Source: Carettochelys insculpta | Lineage: Eukaryota > Chordata > Testudines > Carettochelyidae | DNA: 64,000 bases | Assembly (NCBI RefSeq): GCF_033958435.1 | Contig: NC_134138.1 | Coordinates: 8,010,001-8,074,000 of the forward strand | Direction: 5' to 3' | Shown here: piece by piece, positions 42,822-53,715 of the stretch | Layout of the letters: each line of letters begins with the position of its first letter | Numbering within the stretch: the first letter of the stretch is position 1 | Notes under the pieces: generated by a model | What the model was told of the DNA's origin: nothing | What the model saw: the letters and a program-made list of their open reading frames with translations, nothing else | Database searches by the model: none | Program-made: the position numbers and the translations under genes

Positions 42822-43942
42822 AGCTGCAGGAGAAGTGCAGGGAGCAGAGAAAGCCACTCTACATAGCCTTCATCAACCTGACCAAGGCCTTTGACTTGGT
42901 CAGCAGGGATGGTCTGTTCAAACTGCTCCACAAGATAGGCTGTCCTCCACGGTTACTCAAGATGATCCAGTCGTTCCACGAAGACATGAGAGGAACCATC
43001 CAATATGACGGCGCTTTATGGGATGCTTTCAGAATCAGGAGCAGCGTCAAACAAGGATGCGTGCTTGCTCCGACATTGTTCGGGATCTTCTTCGCACTCC
43101 TCCTGAAGCATGCCTTTGGATCTTCAACAGAGGGCATCTTGCTGCACACAAGATCTGATGGGAAACTGTTTAATCTTGCAAGGCTGAAAGCTAAGTCTAA
43201 GGTGCGGGAAGTCCTCATCAGAGACATGCTGTTTGCAGACGATGCTGCTGTAGTGTCTCACACAGAGGACCAGCTTCAAAAACTGCTGGACCAGTTCTCC
43301 AAAGCATGCAAAGACTTTGGGCTTACCATCAGCCTAAAGAAGACAAACGTACTCGGTCAGGATGTTGCTGAATTCCCATCAATCAGGATTGACAACTATA
43401 CGTTAGAGGTCGTCCACGAGTTCGTTTACCTCGGGTCCACCATCACTGACACCCTGTCGTTGGACACTGAGCTAAATAGAAGGATCGGAAAAGTGGCCAC
43501 AACTCTGCCCAGACTCAGCAAGAGAGTGTGGAATAACAACAAGCTGTACACTCACACCAAAATGCAAGTCTACAGAGCCTGCGTCCTCAACACCCTCCTT
43601 TATGGCAGCGAGACTTGGACCCTGTATGCCTGCCAGGAAAAGAGGCTGAACGTCTTCCACTTGTGCTGCCTCAGGCGCATTCTTGGAATATCATCGAAGG
43701 ACAGAGTGACCAACACCGCCATTCTCGAGCAAGCTGGAATCCCAACCATGCACACCCTCCTCAGGCAGCGTCGACTCCGCTGGCTTGGCCACGTCCACAG
43801 GATGAACGATGGAAGGATTCCAAAAGACATCCTGTATGGTGAGCTAGCCTCTGGCAAAAGACCTCCCGGACGCCCCCAGCTGTGCTACAAAGATGTCTGC
43901 AAGAGAGACCTCAGAGAGGTAGACATCGAGCTGGACAACTAG
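42761..43942 (+). CDS. non-LTR reverse transcriptase fragment, motif A Asp replaced
   Basis: 393-codon open frame. Residues 1-20 derive from the flanking repeat and the true RT begins near residue 21. Visible parts are FINLTKAFD (37-45), VKQGCVLAPTLFGIFF (97-111), LFADDAAV (157-164), ISLKKTNVL, VYLGSTITD, LLYGSETWTLY, LRRILGISSKDRVTNT, RRLRWLGHVHRM and GRPQLCYKDVCK. The C-terminal block is that of RTE-like and related LINEs, not CR1. In motif A the expected Asp of FIDLTKAFD is Asn (codon AAC, 42875-42877), so the enzyme should be inactive even though the frame is open. The clade is not certain. Confidence 0.85.
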   Translation: MASALKFTCVRCTTCCRGQWQLQEKCREQRKPLYIAFINLTKAFDLVSRDGLFKLLHKIGCPPRLLKMIQSFHEDMRGTIQYDGALWDAFRIRSSVKQGCVLAPTLFGIFFALLLKHAFGSSTEGILLHTRSDGKLFNLARLKAKSKVREVLIRDMLFADDAAVVSHTEDQLQKLLDQFSKACKDFGLTISLKKTNVLGQDVAEFPSIRIDNYTLEVVHEFVYLGSTITDTLSLDTELNRRIGKVATTLPRLSKRVWNNNKLYTHTKMQVYRACVLNTLLYGSETWTLYACQEKRLNVFHLCCLRRILGISSKDRVTNTAILEQAGIPTMHTLLRQRRLRWLGHVHRMNDGRIPKDILYGELASGKRPPGRPQLCYKDVCKRDLREVDIELDN

Positions 43943-44227
43943 GAAGAACTAGCAGACGACTGCAGCAGATGGAGGCAGGGGTTACACAAGGGCCTTCAGA
44001 AAGGCGAGATGAGGATCAGACAGCTAGCAGAGGAGAAGTGAGCGCACAGAAAGCACAATAAGGACTTGCCAGACACCCACCACATCTGCAAGAGATGCAG
44101 CAAGGACTGTCACTCTCGTGTGGGTCTTCATAGTCACAGTAGACGCTGTAAATGAAGTCCTTAATTGAAACTATAAAGGGGGCGATCCATAGTCTATGCA
44201 GACTGAAGGATGCCTACTACTACTACT
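42822..44227 (+). mobile_element. 5'-truncated non-LTR retrotransposon with TAC/CTA tail
   Basis: 1406 bp lying exactly between the two direct repeats. RT coding starts abruptly at QLQEKCREQ, the frame ends at 43942, and about 285 bp of 3' UTR ends GGATGCCTACTACTACTAC. The 5' truncation and short-repeat 3' tail are LINE hallmarks. Confidence 0.85.
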
Positions 44228-44579
44228 AAACTGGAACGTGTACACTTAGGCTGAGCTGTAAAGCCCTTAATCCCGGCATTGCACAACTCAGCCATTGGCA
44301 CCGGCATCTAGGGAACCTGTCAAAGGCAAGACACACGAATGTTCTGCCTGCAGCAAGTCAGGGCGGAAACTTTTCGGGGAATTGGTGCAGAACGCAAAAC
44401 GAGATAAGGCCTGGGATGCCGCAGGCCGGGAAAAGAAGCCAAAAAGAGCTGAGAGAAAGAGCAGTTGTAGGCGGCACCCAGGGAGCTTTAGCTGAACAAT
44501 ATCATAAATATCCATAGCTTGGCAAGTGCTTTGAAGTTCACCTGTGTAAGACGCACTACATGCTGTGGAGGCCGGTGGC
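44228..44579 (+). repeat. 352-bp direct repeat, right copy
   Basis: Starts AAACTGGAACGTGTACAC directly after the TAC-repeat tail and ends GAGGCCGGTGGC. Same length as the left copy. Confidence 0.92.
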
Positions 44580-44844
44580 CCTGGAGTGCCCTGGCCTTAA
44601 CTCATTCCTTTCGGCCTCGTGCTGCTTTGTCTTAGACGACACATTGACTGAGCTGGGTTAGTTGTGCTTCTGAACATTTTTCATACCAAAGCACAAGCGT
44701 GGGGCATATCGGCTGGCTCTGTTTCTGCTCTGGCACCTGGGCATTGTAGCCAGCAAAAAGCCGGTCAAAGGATGTAACTCAGCATGCAAAGAAAAAAGAA
44801 ATCCTGAACCCGTTCCCTCCTGGCCCCATGGGATCAGATCTATG

Positions 44845-45033
44845 GGTCCCCATCATTCTTTTTCCATCCATGGGTGGAATGACTTTTGTTATGTGCACCA
44901 AGGCACATGAGGATGTGAACCAGCCAGAGAAACATGTGCAGCCCACTGTAGGTGCTGTGGGCACTCTGTAAAGCAGCTGAGTGGCACCTGGTTCTCTCCT
45001 GGGTGGCCACCCAAACACTCAGCTTACTGGGAA
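44845..45033 (+). repeat. dispersed repeat R1
   Basis: GGTCCCCATCATTCTTTTTC, GACTTTTGTTATGTGCACCA, AGCAGCTGAGTGGCACC, ending AACACTCAGCTTACTGGGAA. Confidence 0.75.
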
Positions 45034-45149
45034 TACAGGTTAGAACCCTGCCTGCTAGTTCCCTTGGCCCTCCCCCTTGAGGTCTGGTGCCTTTTTTAAC
45101 CAGAATGGGGCAGAGATTTTGTTTCCTTATGTCTAAAAACAACCATAAG

Positions 45150-45485
45150 GGAAGGATGAGATTTTTGATTACAGCATTGGGCTGGGACTCAGGACCCCTG
45201 GGTTCAAGCCATGGCTCTGCCACAGACTCCCTGGCTGTGACCTTGGGCAAGTCACTTAGCTCCATTGCTTAGCAGTAGTTAAGCCCCTAAGTCCCACTGA
45301 AATACTTTGGGGCTTATTCTTTCTGTGCATTTCCCTGTCTGTAAAATGAGAATTACAATACATCCTCGGTCCATTGTATTTATTTTGCCTGTAAGCCTTT
45401 TGGGGAAGGGACTGGGGCTTCGTACAATGTAATCGTACAGCACCTAGCGCAACGATGCCTCAAGGCATTAAAGTAATACAAATGT
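45150..45485 (+). mobile_element. MIR/CORE-SINE
   Basis: GGGACTCAGGACCCCTGGG, GACCTTGGGCAAGTCACTTA, CTGTCTGTAAAATGAGAATT and GTACAGCACCTAGCGCAACG occur in MIR order. The best preserved old SINE in the window. Confidence 0.75.
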
Positions 45486-45820
45486 GTGTTCCCTTGCACC
45501 CTCCGTGGGGCAATACAAAGGGAGCTGTGTTAAGGGACCCAGGGCATTCTGACAGTTGTGGAGACTTCCTCCATTCATATTGACTGAGCCAGAGTGAGCG
45601 TATGGAGTTATTGACGCTCCTCCTTTCATTGCTGTGGCTTCAGCCTGGAGGAATTGTCATAAATGCAAATACAATAAACACAAGCAAATAGGTTGTGCTG
45701 CCTTAGACGGATCTTGGCCCTGCTGCAGTTGTGTTGCATCGGGTGATGCAAGGCGCTGTTCTATGGAGGAGACCTGCGTGTGGCGAGGGGATCCCTGAGT
45801 GTTTTAGAGATGCCCTAATG

Positions 45821-46827
45821 CACAGTTTCCCAAATTGGGGGGTGTGCCCCCCGGGGGGGGCATGAAGAAATTCGGGGGGGACACAAGGTGACCCAGCCCC
45901 CCAGTCACTCCCCCCACCCGAAGAAAGATCCGGCCTTTGCTTCCGGCTCTCAGCCCCTGCCATTTCATGTGGGTGACCCGGTGCAGCCACTATAAAAAGC
46001 AGGCAGCTGGCAAAGACTCCTGGGGAGCGGGCTGCCTCCTGCAAAGATGAGTGAGTGTGGGTTGGGTGGGGGGAGGAGGAGGATGGGAGTAGATGGGAAG
46101 TTGGGGGTCCCTGACTCAGGTGAGGGGGGATGGAGTAGGATAAGGGGGCTGGTGCTGTCTGGCTTTGTGCGATGTGAGGGGCTTAGGTGGGCAGCTCACA
46201 GGGCTCAGGCAGCCATCTGGCTTGTGGGACTCAGAGTACTTGGGCAGCTGGCAGCTGGCCCTGGCAGCATGGGGCTTGGGTGGCTCAGGCTGGTGGGCAG
46301 GAGGCTGGTCCCAGCATGGCAGGGCTTGGCCAGCTGGAGCTGGCAGGCAGATGGCTGGCCCCAGGAACATGGGGCTCGGGCAGCTGGCCCCAGCAGCGTG
46401 GGACTCAGGTGGCTCAGGATGACTGGTGGGCAGCTGGTCTTGGCAGCATGGGAATTGGGCGGGCAGCTGGTCCCAGCAGGGCAGGGCTCAGGTAGCTGTG
46501 GGCGGGCAGCTGGGTGGCTGGTGGCTGGCTGGCTGGCCCCAGCAGTGCGGGGCTTGGATGGGTGGCTCTGGCAGCACAGGTCTCAGGCGGGCAGGTGGCT
46601 GTCAGGGTCAGTTCTCGCAGCCCGCAAGGGGCCAAGAAAAACTATCTGTGCTTGTTTTTAATTTTAAATAACAGTTTTATATCAAGTTTTTGTGTTTGTT
46701 TTACATTCCAAATTGAATTTTTGTTAAAGTGGGGTTGGATGATGGTAAAGAAGAGGTGAGGGGGGAGTGTGAGGGCTTCTCAAAAATCAAAACGGGGGCG
46801 GCATGCCGAAAAGTTTGGGAGCCACTG
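45821..46827. mobile_element. hAT-like element with internal minisatellite
   Basis: Inverted ends CACAGTTTCCCAAATTGG and AAGTTTGGGAGCCACTG, flanked by CCCTAATG (45813-45820) and GTTTAATG (46828-46835), a decayed 8-bp duplication. A CATGAAGAAATTCGG block follows the left end. The middle (46150-46620) is tandem. No transposase frame. Confidence 0.72.
46150..46620. repeat. imperfect minisatellite (GGCCCCAGCA-CATGGG-GGCTC-GGCAGCT units)
   Basis: Units of about 30-40 bp rich in CAGCTGG, GGGGCT(T/C)GGG and GGCCCCAGCAG repeat more than ten times with variation. They give long Trp/Gly-rich open frames in all three forward frames, which is a composition effect. Confidence 0.8.
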
Positions 46828-46835
46828 GTTTAATG

Positions 46836-48105
46836 ACTTCCCTCCTGGTTTCCAGGTGATCCAGGGGAGAGGAGCGTGGCTGGGGAATGCCACCGTGGAG
46901 CAGCTCCTTCAGGTCATTGGCAGTCAGGTGTCAGTCACACGGTGGATGGACCCAGCCCCAAAGGAGCCAAGTACAATGGATGGTGCATGTGTTAGAAATG
47001 CAACACAAGGAATGATCCTGTTGTTAGACCTCTCAGGCCCTTGGACGTGGGGTGGGTGGGTGGTGGGGGTGCATGTGAAAGAGTTTCACTTTGGGCCCAA
47101 TCCTGAGCAGCGCTGTGCACTTATAAGAGGTTCTGCATCTCCTAGGCTCCTGGAAATCAACCCAGGTCTCATGGTAACTGCTTAAGTTACTGTCTTAGAG
47201 GATACAGGCCTGCAGGTTCCTTGCGTTACTGCTGGATATGTCACAGCCAAGCTAGTCCCAGGGGCTCAGCAGAGACACTCAGCACTTCACAGACTTGATC
47301 TCACATTGGGAAAGGAGCTCACTGGTCAGGCGCTTGTGTAAGGAAGCACAGCTCTGTGTTGTACCTATAGACCTCCTGGTTATCAGCAAGGCTTCAGCCT
47401 GGGAACCTTCTGCACTCAGAGAACAAGCCCCTTCCATTGTGTATGTGTTAGGTGGTTATTCTTACTGGGTCACTGGAGGGACACATGACAGGACACTCCA
47501 AGCCAAGCCATTATACTTGGGCCATTGTCCAGACCCTGGCACTTAGGCATAGCTTATAAGGGCCTTCTCTCTTTGTATTGGTTGGCTGGTTCCTCAGTCT
47601 CCTCTAGCGTTGCTGTTTCTTTGGAAAACGCTCGCTCATCTGTGATTTCAGTTCCTCTGGAAGGTCTTCAAAATCCCTCTCCCTGCCCATTGTTTCCATG
47701 AATCTTCTCAAACACCTGTTTCCTCAGATTCATAAATTCTTGTCTGGACAGAGGCAACACATTTTGTCAGGGCCTGTCCTTTCCTGCCTGAGCTTTCACC
47801 AAAACCCGCAACGTTCAGCCCAAATCCTGGCAACCAAAGAGGTGTCGGCCTGTGGCATGAGGGCTTTCTGTATCCAGACGTTTCAGGCACTGGGGAAGTA
47901 ACAAGGGGAAAACACACAGATGGACTCTGTTATCTCTGAACTGCCATCTGAAAAGAGCTTCCCAGCCAGATGATACTTTAATCACCTACAGAAATACGCT
48001 GAAGGCACCTTTCAGCCACCAGAATTAGGAACAGCTGAGACTCAGAAACAGGCCAGTCTCCAAAGTCTTCCATCAGGGCGCAGGGGAAATGGAATGAAAC
48101 TGGAA
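46836..48105. other. unannotated intergenic interval
   Basis: Nothing recognised. Confidence 0.35.
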
Positions 48106-48245
48106 CTGGGGTAGTGGTTTGAGCGTTGGCCTGCTAAACCCAGCATTGTGAGCTCAAACCTCCAGGGGGCCGTTTAAGGATCTGGGGCAAACAGATTAAA
48201 AAAATCCGTCAGGGAGGATGATCGGTCCTGGTGTGAGTAAAGGTG
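48106..48245 (+). mobile_element. Cry-type SINE, truncated at both ends
   Basis: GTAGTGGTTTGAGCGTTGGC, GCATTGTGAGCTCAAACC, GGGGCAAACAGATT and GATGATCGGTCCTGG. The LINE-like tail is lost. Confidence 0.85.
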
Positions 48246-48526
48246 AAGTTGTATGTCAGCACTGGGAAATTAAAGATATTAGATGCGAGAGAATGGGTCA
48301 AAGAACATCCGTCTGGGGCAGAAGCCTGGTGGAAAGGAATGGTAACAGCAGCTCTACTGGCACAGTGCCTGGGGTTTGCTCCAGATGCCCAAAACCAGAT
48401 CTGGAGAGATCCTGAGTATATGCAGTGAAATAAATATTACTGGGAGTTGTGTGTTCACAGGAGACCTCAGTTTTCCAGCTGCACATTGGAAGACTAGCGC
48501 TTGTGGGCGGTGGATACAATCTACCG

Positions 48527-49335
48527 GGGAGGTCACTCAGTAACAAGTAGGACGTCTTCATGTCACTCTCCTATTTGTGAGTCTGTTGATGGCCGACCAG
48601 CCTGGTTCTGGAGCCGCAGGTCTTATCACAGAAAGGGCAGGGGTGGGTAGCTGTTGGATGGGAGCAGGACAGTTTTTGATGCCTGTTTTTTCTTCTCCGC
48701 CTCTCCTAGTCTGCACTGCACTGGGGACTGTCAAACTGCGCCACCTCCTCATGGATTACAGCTTTCCAATGGGGATGGTCCTGGGCAAAGTTCTGCCAAG
48801 TGCTAACACCAATGCTGCACTTTTTCATGTGTGCCTTCAGCATGTCCTTATATCGCTTCTGCTGGCCCCCAATGCTCCTCTGTCCTTCCTCCGACTCGGA
48901 AAACAGGACCTGTTTTGGGAGGCACTGATCAGACATCCCAACCATGTGACCCGTCCAACGAAGCTGTTGGTGAATGATAAAGGCTTCAATGCTGGTCACG
49001 TTCGACTCTTCCAGGACACTAGTGTTCGTGTGCCTCTTCTCCCGGGAGATATTTAGGGTTCTCCTGAGGCAGCGTTGATGATATTGTTCAAATGCCTTCT
49101 CATGATGTCCAGGCTTCACGTGCCGACAGTAGCTGACTATTACAGGAGTGGGTGAATAACCACGGTGCGATATAAGGCAGGGGAGGTGGCTTCTTGGCAC
49201 TGCCATGGCTGCTGGATGCCCAGCTGTGGTAGCTGAGGTTGTGGTGTGTGATCTGGGCTCCAGAAGATAACTGAGGAACCCAGAAAGCTGAGTAGCCAAT
49301 ACCACCTCCTCGGCCACCTTCAACCTGCATGGGGC
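48527..49335 (-). mobile_element. non-LTR retrotransposon 3' fragment (family L-B)
   Basis: The reverse strand encodes YHQRCLRRTLNISREKRHTN, LRWTGHMVGMSDQCLPKQVL and GGQQKRYKDMLKAHMKK. The 3' tail shares CTCACAAATAGGAG and the following block with 40859-41635. Frame interruptions upstream. Confidence 0.82.
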
Positions 49336-49867
49336 ATAGCTAAAGTGTCTTCATGAGAGCGAGGGCTTTAATTTCTCCAGGATGGCTTGGGGTCTAGGGA
49401 GGGGAGACAAAGCACAACTGTGACTTGCCCTGGTTTCCTCTGTTCAGGTGGTGGTGGGATCCTTGAGGCTTTGTCTGGCCTGGAGCTCCTCTGGGTGGGG
49501 GAGGGGCTCATGGCTCTTCTCATATGGGGAGGGGTTTTGGGGCTCTGGCTGCAGGGGAGCTTCAGTTTCTGGCAGTGGGAGCAGAGGAGCCAGGAAGGTT
49601 GAGTCCATGGTGGAGCAACCTGGCTCTCCAGCTGCTAGAGGGGGCTGTGGTTGGCTTGTCTTGGCTCTATGGGTGGGGGAGGTTGTGAAAGGGGTGGAGC
49701 TTCAGGGGATGGAAGGGTGGGGCCTTGCACAGAAGGGGAGGGGCTAGAGTTTGCCTTCTCTAGCTGCAGCTTCAGCCACCGCCCACGTATTCGAGTTACT
49801 ACAGAGAATTCTTTCCCAGGAGTCTGGCTGGTGGGTCTCACCCACACGGTCAGGGTCTAACTGACCA
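49336..49867. other. unannotated, G-rich interval
   Basis: Strand-asymmetric (TGG/GGGGA-rich), nothing recognised. Confidence 0.35.
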
Positions 49868-50140
49868 TCATATATGGGGTCAGGAAAGAATTTTCTCCCA
49901 GGTCAGATTGCAGAGACCCTGGGTTTTTTTTTTTCCTTCCTCTGAAATGTCGTGCATGGGTCACATGCTGGTTTGAGCTGGAGTAAAGGGTGAATTCTGT
50001 GTAGAATCAAGTCTTTAAATCAGGAGCTGAAGACATGTAATTTATTCATAGGTTACAGGAGTGGGTGGATAAGGTTATGTCGCCTGGAATGTGCAGGAGG
50101 TCAGATTAGATAATCACGGGTAGATAATCTGGCTTTAAAG
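49868..50140 (+). mobile_element. old CR1/L3-type 3' region
   Basis: GGTCAGGAAAGAATTTTCTC, AGACCCTGGG with a T-run, CATGGGTCACATGCTGG, GTTACAGGAGTGGGTGG and TGCAGGAGGTCAGATTAGAT are the landmarks of an old amniote-wide CR1-type 3' UTR. Confidence 0.65.
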
Positions 50141-51219
50141 AACCTCACACTTCCTCCTGACCCTTCCTGACCAAATGCAACTGTCTGCTTAGCATCAAAT
50201 CCCAGTGTGCTTTCTGAGATCTTCCTTCATTAACTGTGCCTAGCTGATGGTAATTCACGGTTTACGAACACCCATCAGAAACTGTTTGGTGTGATTACAA
50301 CTCAGCAGTTACTGGAGTGGTCACCTCCTCCGCATCCAGTTGGCTTGTGCATTGAAGAACAAAAAAGTCCCATGCAACCAACACCCATTTCTTGGAAAAT
50401 TGCTTGTCCCACATTTCAGAGTTGACATTTATTTCCCTTCCCCCTCCACCCAAGGGCTTTATTCATTCTATTGCTCAGGTCTTGGGCTGTCTATTGCTGT
50501 AGGTGTGACAGGCTTCTGGGCGTGAACAGGGCTGGTCCCAGGTTCCAGAGGGATGCAGCCAGCTTGCAACTAGGTTCTACCTTATTATTCCAGTGTGAGT
50601 CACGAGCAAGATGGGAGAGCCAGGCTCGGGCACAGACCCAGGTTTGAGTCTCACTCATTCTTATTAGGGATATGGCCATAACTATTACATCCCACGCTCA
50701 CCAAAGTCAGCCACGAGACTGCCAAGATGGAAACGGAACAGTTTTGTTAGATGACCCTTCACAACTTCTCAACTGTACAGGTTGAAGCTAGCTTCTCATT
50801 ATAAACTCAACTGGCCCTCATGGAAATTCACCTCCATGACTCAACCCATAAGTTTCAGCAGTGTTCAAAACCATCACCAATCAGACACCCTAAACAATCT
50901 TGAGAATGGCTTAACAATCATGAGCTTGTACAAGTAACCAATGCTGGGAGATTTTTCGTCTGACCTCTGGTTTTTGAGATTTTACAGATCACCTTTTCTA
51001 GCTTTTCTCCATAACCAGGAGGGTGACAAACTTCATGTTTTCCAGACCAAAGATGAGAATGTCTCATAATCACTTGCCTCCAGGAACTGGTGCTTGAAGA
51101 AAAGTACTAAGCATTGCAAAACTCATGACAAAATTTTGTTGGATATGCTGGATATTTTTGAGCAGGCTGAGCAGGACCTTTTTTGGAAAAGCTAAAAATT
51201 TCAGTTTAGCCAGACTTTA
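50141..51219. other. unannotated intergenic interval
   Basis: Nothing recognised. Confidence 0.35.
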
Positions 51220-51697
51220 TGGACAAAGTGGAGAAATGGTTGGAAGAAAACAGGATGGATCTCAATAAGGACAAATACAAAGTTACCTGCTTGGGAACGG
51301 GCAATTAATTGCTTGCTCACTTCCAAAATGGGAAATGACTGCCTAAGAAGAACTACTGCAGAAAGATATCTGGGGCTTACTTGCTAAAAATGAGGCAACC
51401 GTTTGACATTGTTGCAACCAAAGTGAACACGGGTCTGGAATGTTTTAGCAGGAGTGTTGAAGCAAGACACAAGAAGTACTTTTGCTGTGGTCCACACTGA
51501 AGAATTGTGTTCTGCTCTGGGCACCATATTTCAAGAAAGATGCCAACAGGTTGGAGAAAGTCCAGAGAAGAGCCAACAGAAATGATTAAAGGCCTAGAAA
51601 ACGTGTCTTTATGAGGGAAGATCGAAAGAACTGGGTTTGTTTGGTGTGAAGAAGAGAAGACTGAGAGCAGACATGATAATTGTCTCAAAGTCCTCTC
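51220..51697 (+). mobile_element. CR1 fragment
   Basis: TCAATAAGGACAAATACAAA, GCTCTGGGCACCATATTTCA, AGTCCAGAGAAGAGCCAAC and GAGAAGACTGAGAGCAGAC; the 3' end is missing. Confidence 0.85.
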
Positions 51698-51699
51698 AG

Positions 51700-51725
51700 A
51701 GGGGTAACTGTGGTAGTCTGGAACT
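51700..51725 (+). repeat. R2 end fragment between two CR1 copies
   Basis: CAGAGGGGTAACTGTGGTAG then TCTGGAACT resembles the R2 terminus (compare CCAGAGAGGTGGCTGTG at 12611). It sits at the junction of two CR1 segments. Confidence 0.45.
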
Positions 51726-52397
51726 TAAGTGACTGGCTAAGTAGCAGTGCAACAGAAAAGGACCTGGGAATTAGAGGCTGGATATCAGTCAACAGTGTGC
51801 CCTTGTAGCCAAGAAGGTTACTGGCATATCGGGTGCATTACGAGAAGCATTTCCAGCAGACCTAGAGAAGTTTATTATTCCCTTCTACTCTGTACTGGTG
51901 AGGCCTCATCTTGTGTATTGCGTCCAGTTCCCGGCCTCCGCCGTATAGAAAGGATGTGGCTGCACTGGAGTCGGTGCAGTGGAGGGCAACAAAAATGACC
52001 TATGAGGAGAGGCTGAGGGACTTGGGCTTATTTAGTTTGCAGAAGAGAAGACTGAGGGGTGATTTCATAGCAGCCTTCAACTTCCTGAAGTGGGGCTGTA
52101 AAAAGGATGGAGAGAGGCTGTTCTCAGCGGTGACAGATGGCAGAACAAGGAGCAATGGTCTGAAGTTACCAAGGGAGATGTCTAGGTTGGATATTAGGAA
52201 AAACAATTTCACTCAGAGGGTGGTGAAGCACTGGAATGTGTTACCTAGAGAGGTGGTGAAATCTCCATCCCTGCAGGTTTTTAAGTCTTGGCTTGACAAA
52301 GTCCTGGCTGGGATGATTTAGTTGGTGTTGATCCTGCTTCAGGCAGCAGGCTGGACTAGATGACCCCCTGAGGTCCCTTCCAGCCCTGTGATTCTGT
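51726..52397 (+). mobile_element. CR1 3' region
   Basis: Encodes [40 protein letters not shown] and [20 protein letters not shown] in frame (51911-52321), then GACTAGATGACCCCCTGAGG and the tail CCCTGTGATTCTGTGA. Less decayed than its neighbours. Confidence 0.93.
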
Positions 52398-52399
52398 GA

Positions 52400-52562
52400 A
52401 AACTCAACCGGTCCTGTAGTACCTTAAAGACCACAATTTTATTTACTAAGTAATGAGCTTTTGTGGGAAAGACTCACTTCTTCAGGTCTTACCCATGAAA
52501 GCTCATTACTTAACAAATAAAACTGTGAGCCGTTAGGCTGCTAAAGGAACTGCCTTTATTGT
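52400..52562. repeat. R2 head-to-head pair
   Basis: Reverse half: CGGTCCTGTAGTACCTTAAA, TAATGAGCTTTTGTGGG, CACTTCTTCAGG. Forward half: CCATGAAAGCTCATTACTTA, ACAAATAAAACTGTGAGCC. It lies between two CR1 copies. Confidence 0.7.
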
Positions 52563-52705
52563 TTTAACGTATGTAAAGGGGTGTTACAACAAGGAGGGAG
52601 AAAAATGATTCTCCTTAACCTCTGAGAATAGGAGGTTAGAAGCAATGGGCGTAAATTGCAGCAAGGGAGGTTTAGGTTGCAAGTTAGGAAAAAACTCCCT
52701 GTCAG

Positions 52706-53130
52706 GGTCTACATCTACACTGTGCTCCCTTTCAAAAGGGTAATGCAAATGAGCAAGATCCGAGATGCAAACGAGGCATAGATGTACATATATCATACCT
52801 CATTTGCATATTCTTGCATGACCTCGCTTCTGGAATAGCCTTTTCCAGAAGCAAAAACATCCGTGTAGATGGGGTTCTTTCAAAAACAAACCCCATTTTC
52901 GAAGGAACCCTTCTTCTGGAAATAGAATTGGAAGAAGGGCTCTTTCAAAAACGGGGTTTGTTTTTAAAAGAACTCAGTCTTCACGGCTGTTTTAGCTTCT
53001 GGAAAAGGCTCTTCCGGAAGTGCAAACTTGCGAGAATGTGCAAGATATGTAAATCCATGCCACATTTTGCATTTCTGATCTCGCTCATTTGCATTTCCCT
53101 TTCAAAAGGAGAATGTAGTATAGATGCAGC
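52706..53130. mobile_element. foldback MITE, 425 bp, 3-bp duplication CAG
   Basis: CAG at 52703-52705 and 53131-53133. Ends GGTCTACATCTACACTGTGC and GTAGTATAGATGCAGC. Arms share CCCTTTCAAAAGG and CTCATTTGCAT(A/T) blocks and the centre has inverted CTTCTGGAA/TTCCAGAAG motifs. Related in end design to the TCTACAC family but different inside. Confidence 0.85.
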
Positions 53131-53237
53131 CAGGGTTGCTAAGCGTCAGAATAAATTACTCAGAAGGTAGTGGAATCTCTGTCACTGGAGATTTTTAAGA
53201 ACAGGCAGCCAAACTTCTATCAGGGGTTGCCTAGACC

Positions 53238-53715
53238 CAGGGTGAGCAAGCTTTTTACATCAAGTCCACTTTTGGTCCCAACCATCAGCAGTCCCCTGCC
53301 CCCCACAAGCCTGTCTAAAGTAATGCAAACCAATGAAAATGTTAGTTACGTTCATATGAAAAAAAAACCCTTTTGGCACGTGAAAGAAAATCAGTCTGTA
53401 GAATGTAAAGACTGTATTATGCAGCATATAAATGTGAATGCACACAGTGCTTTTCTTGTGCCGGTACTGAGTACCAGCACCTGGGCAGCCCCAGCCATGG
53501 GCTTGGCTGGGTGGGGAGGGCTGAAAGCCGTCTGAGTGCTGGTGCCTTTTTTTTTTTTTTTAAAACAAAAAAAATTACCGTATACAGACATAAAACTGGT
53601 AACATCTTCCAACATTTTTCATGAGACCAATGAGCCTGAGCCCCAGCAGCCAATCTTATGAAATTTCACCCCCCATGAGGAGACTGCTCCCCCCTGCCCC
53701 AGTGTGTGCACCCTG
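53238..53715. mobile_element. hAT-like element, about 478 bp
   Basis: Ends CAGGGTGAGCAAGC and GTGTGTGCACCCTG. Flanks GCCTAGAC/GTCTAGGC agree at six of eight places. An internal A/T-homopolymer patch lies at 53550-53575. Confidence 0.65.

Noticed and set aside
42470..44579. LTR retrotransposon
   Set aside because: The repeats lack TG...CA ends and the RT is of the non-LTR type with a 5' truncation and a short-repeat tail.
46047..46661. 204-codon Trp/Gly-rich forward frame
   Set aside because: Produced by the internal minisatellite of a hAT-like element; the other frames are open too.
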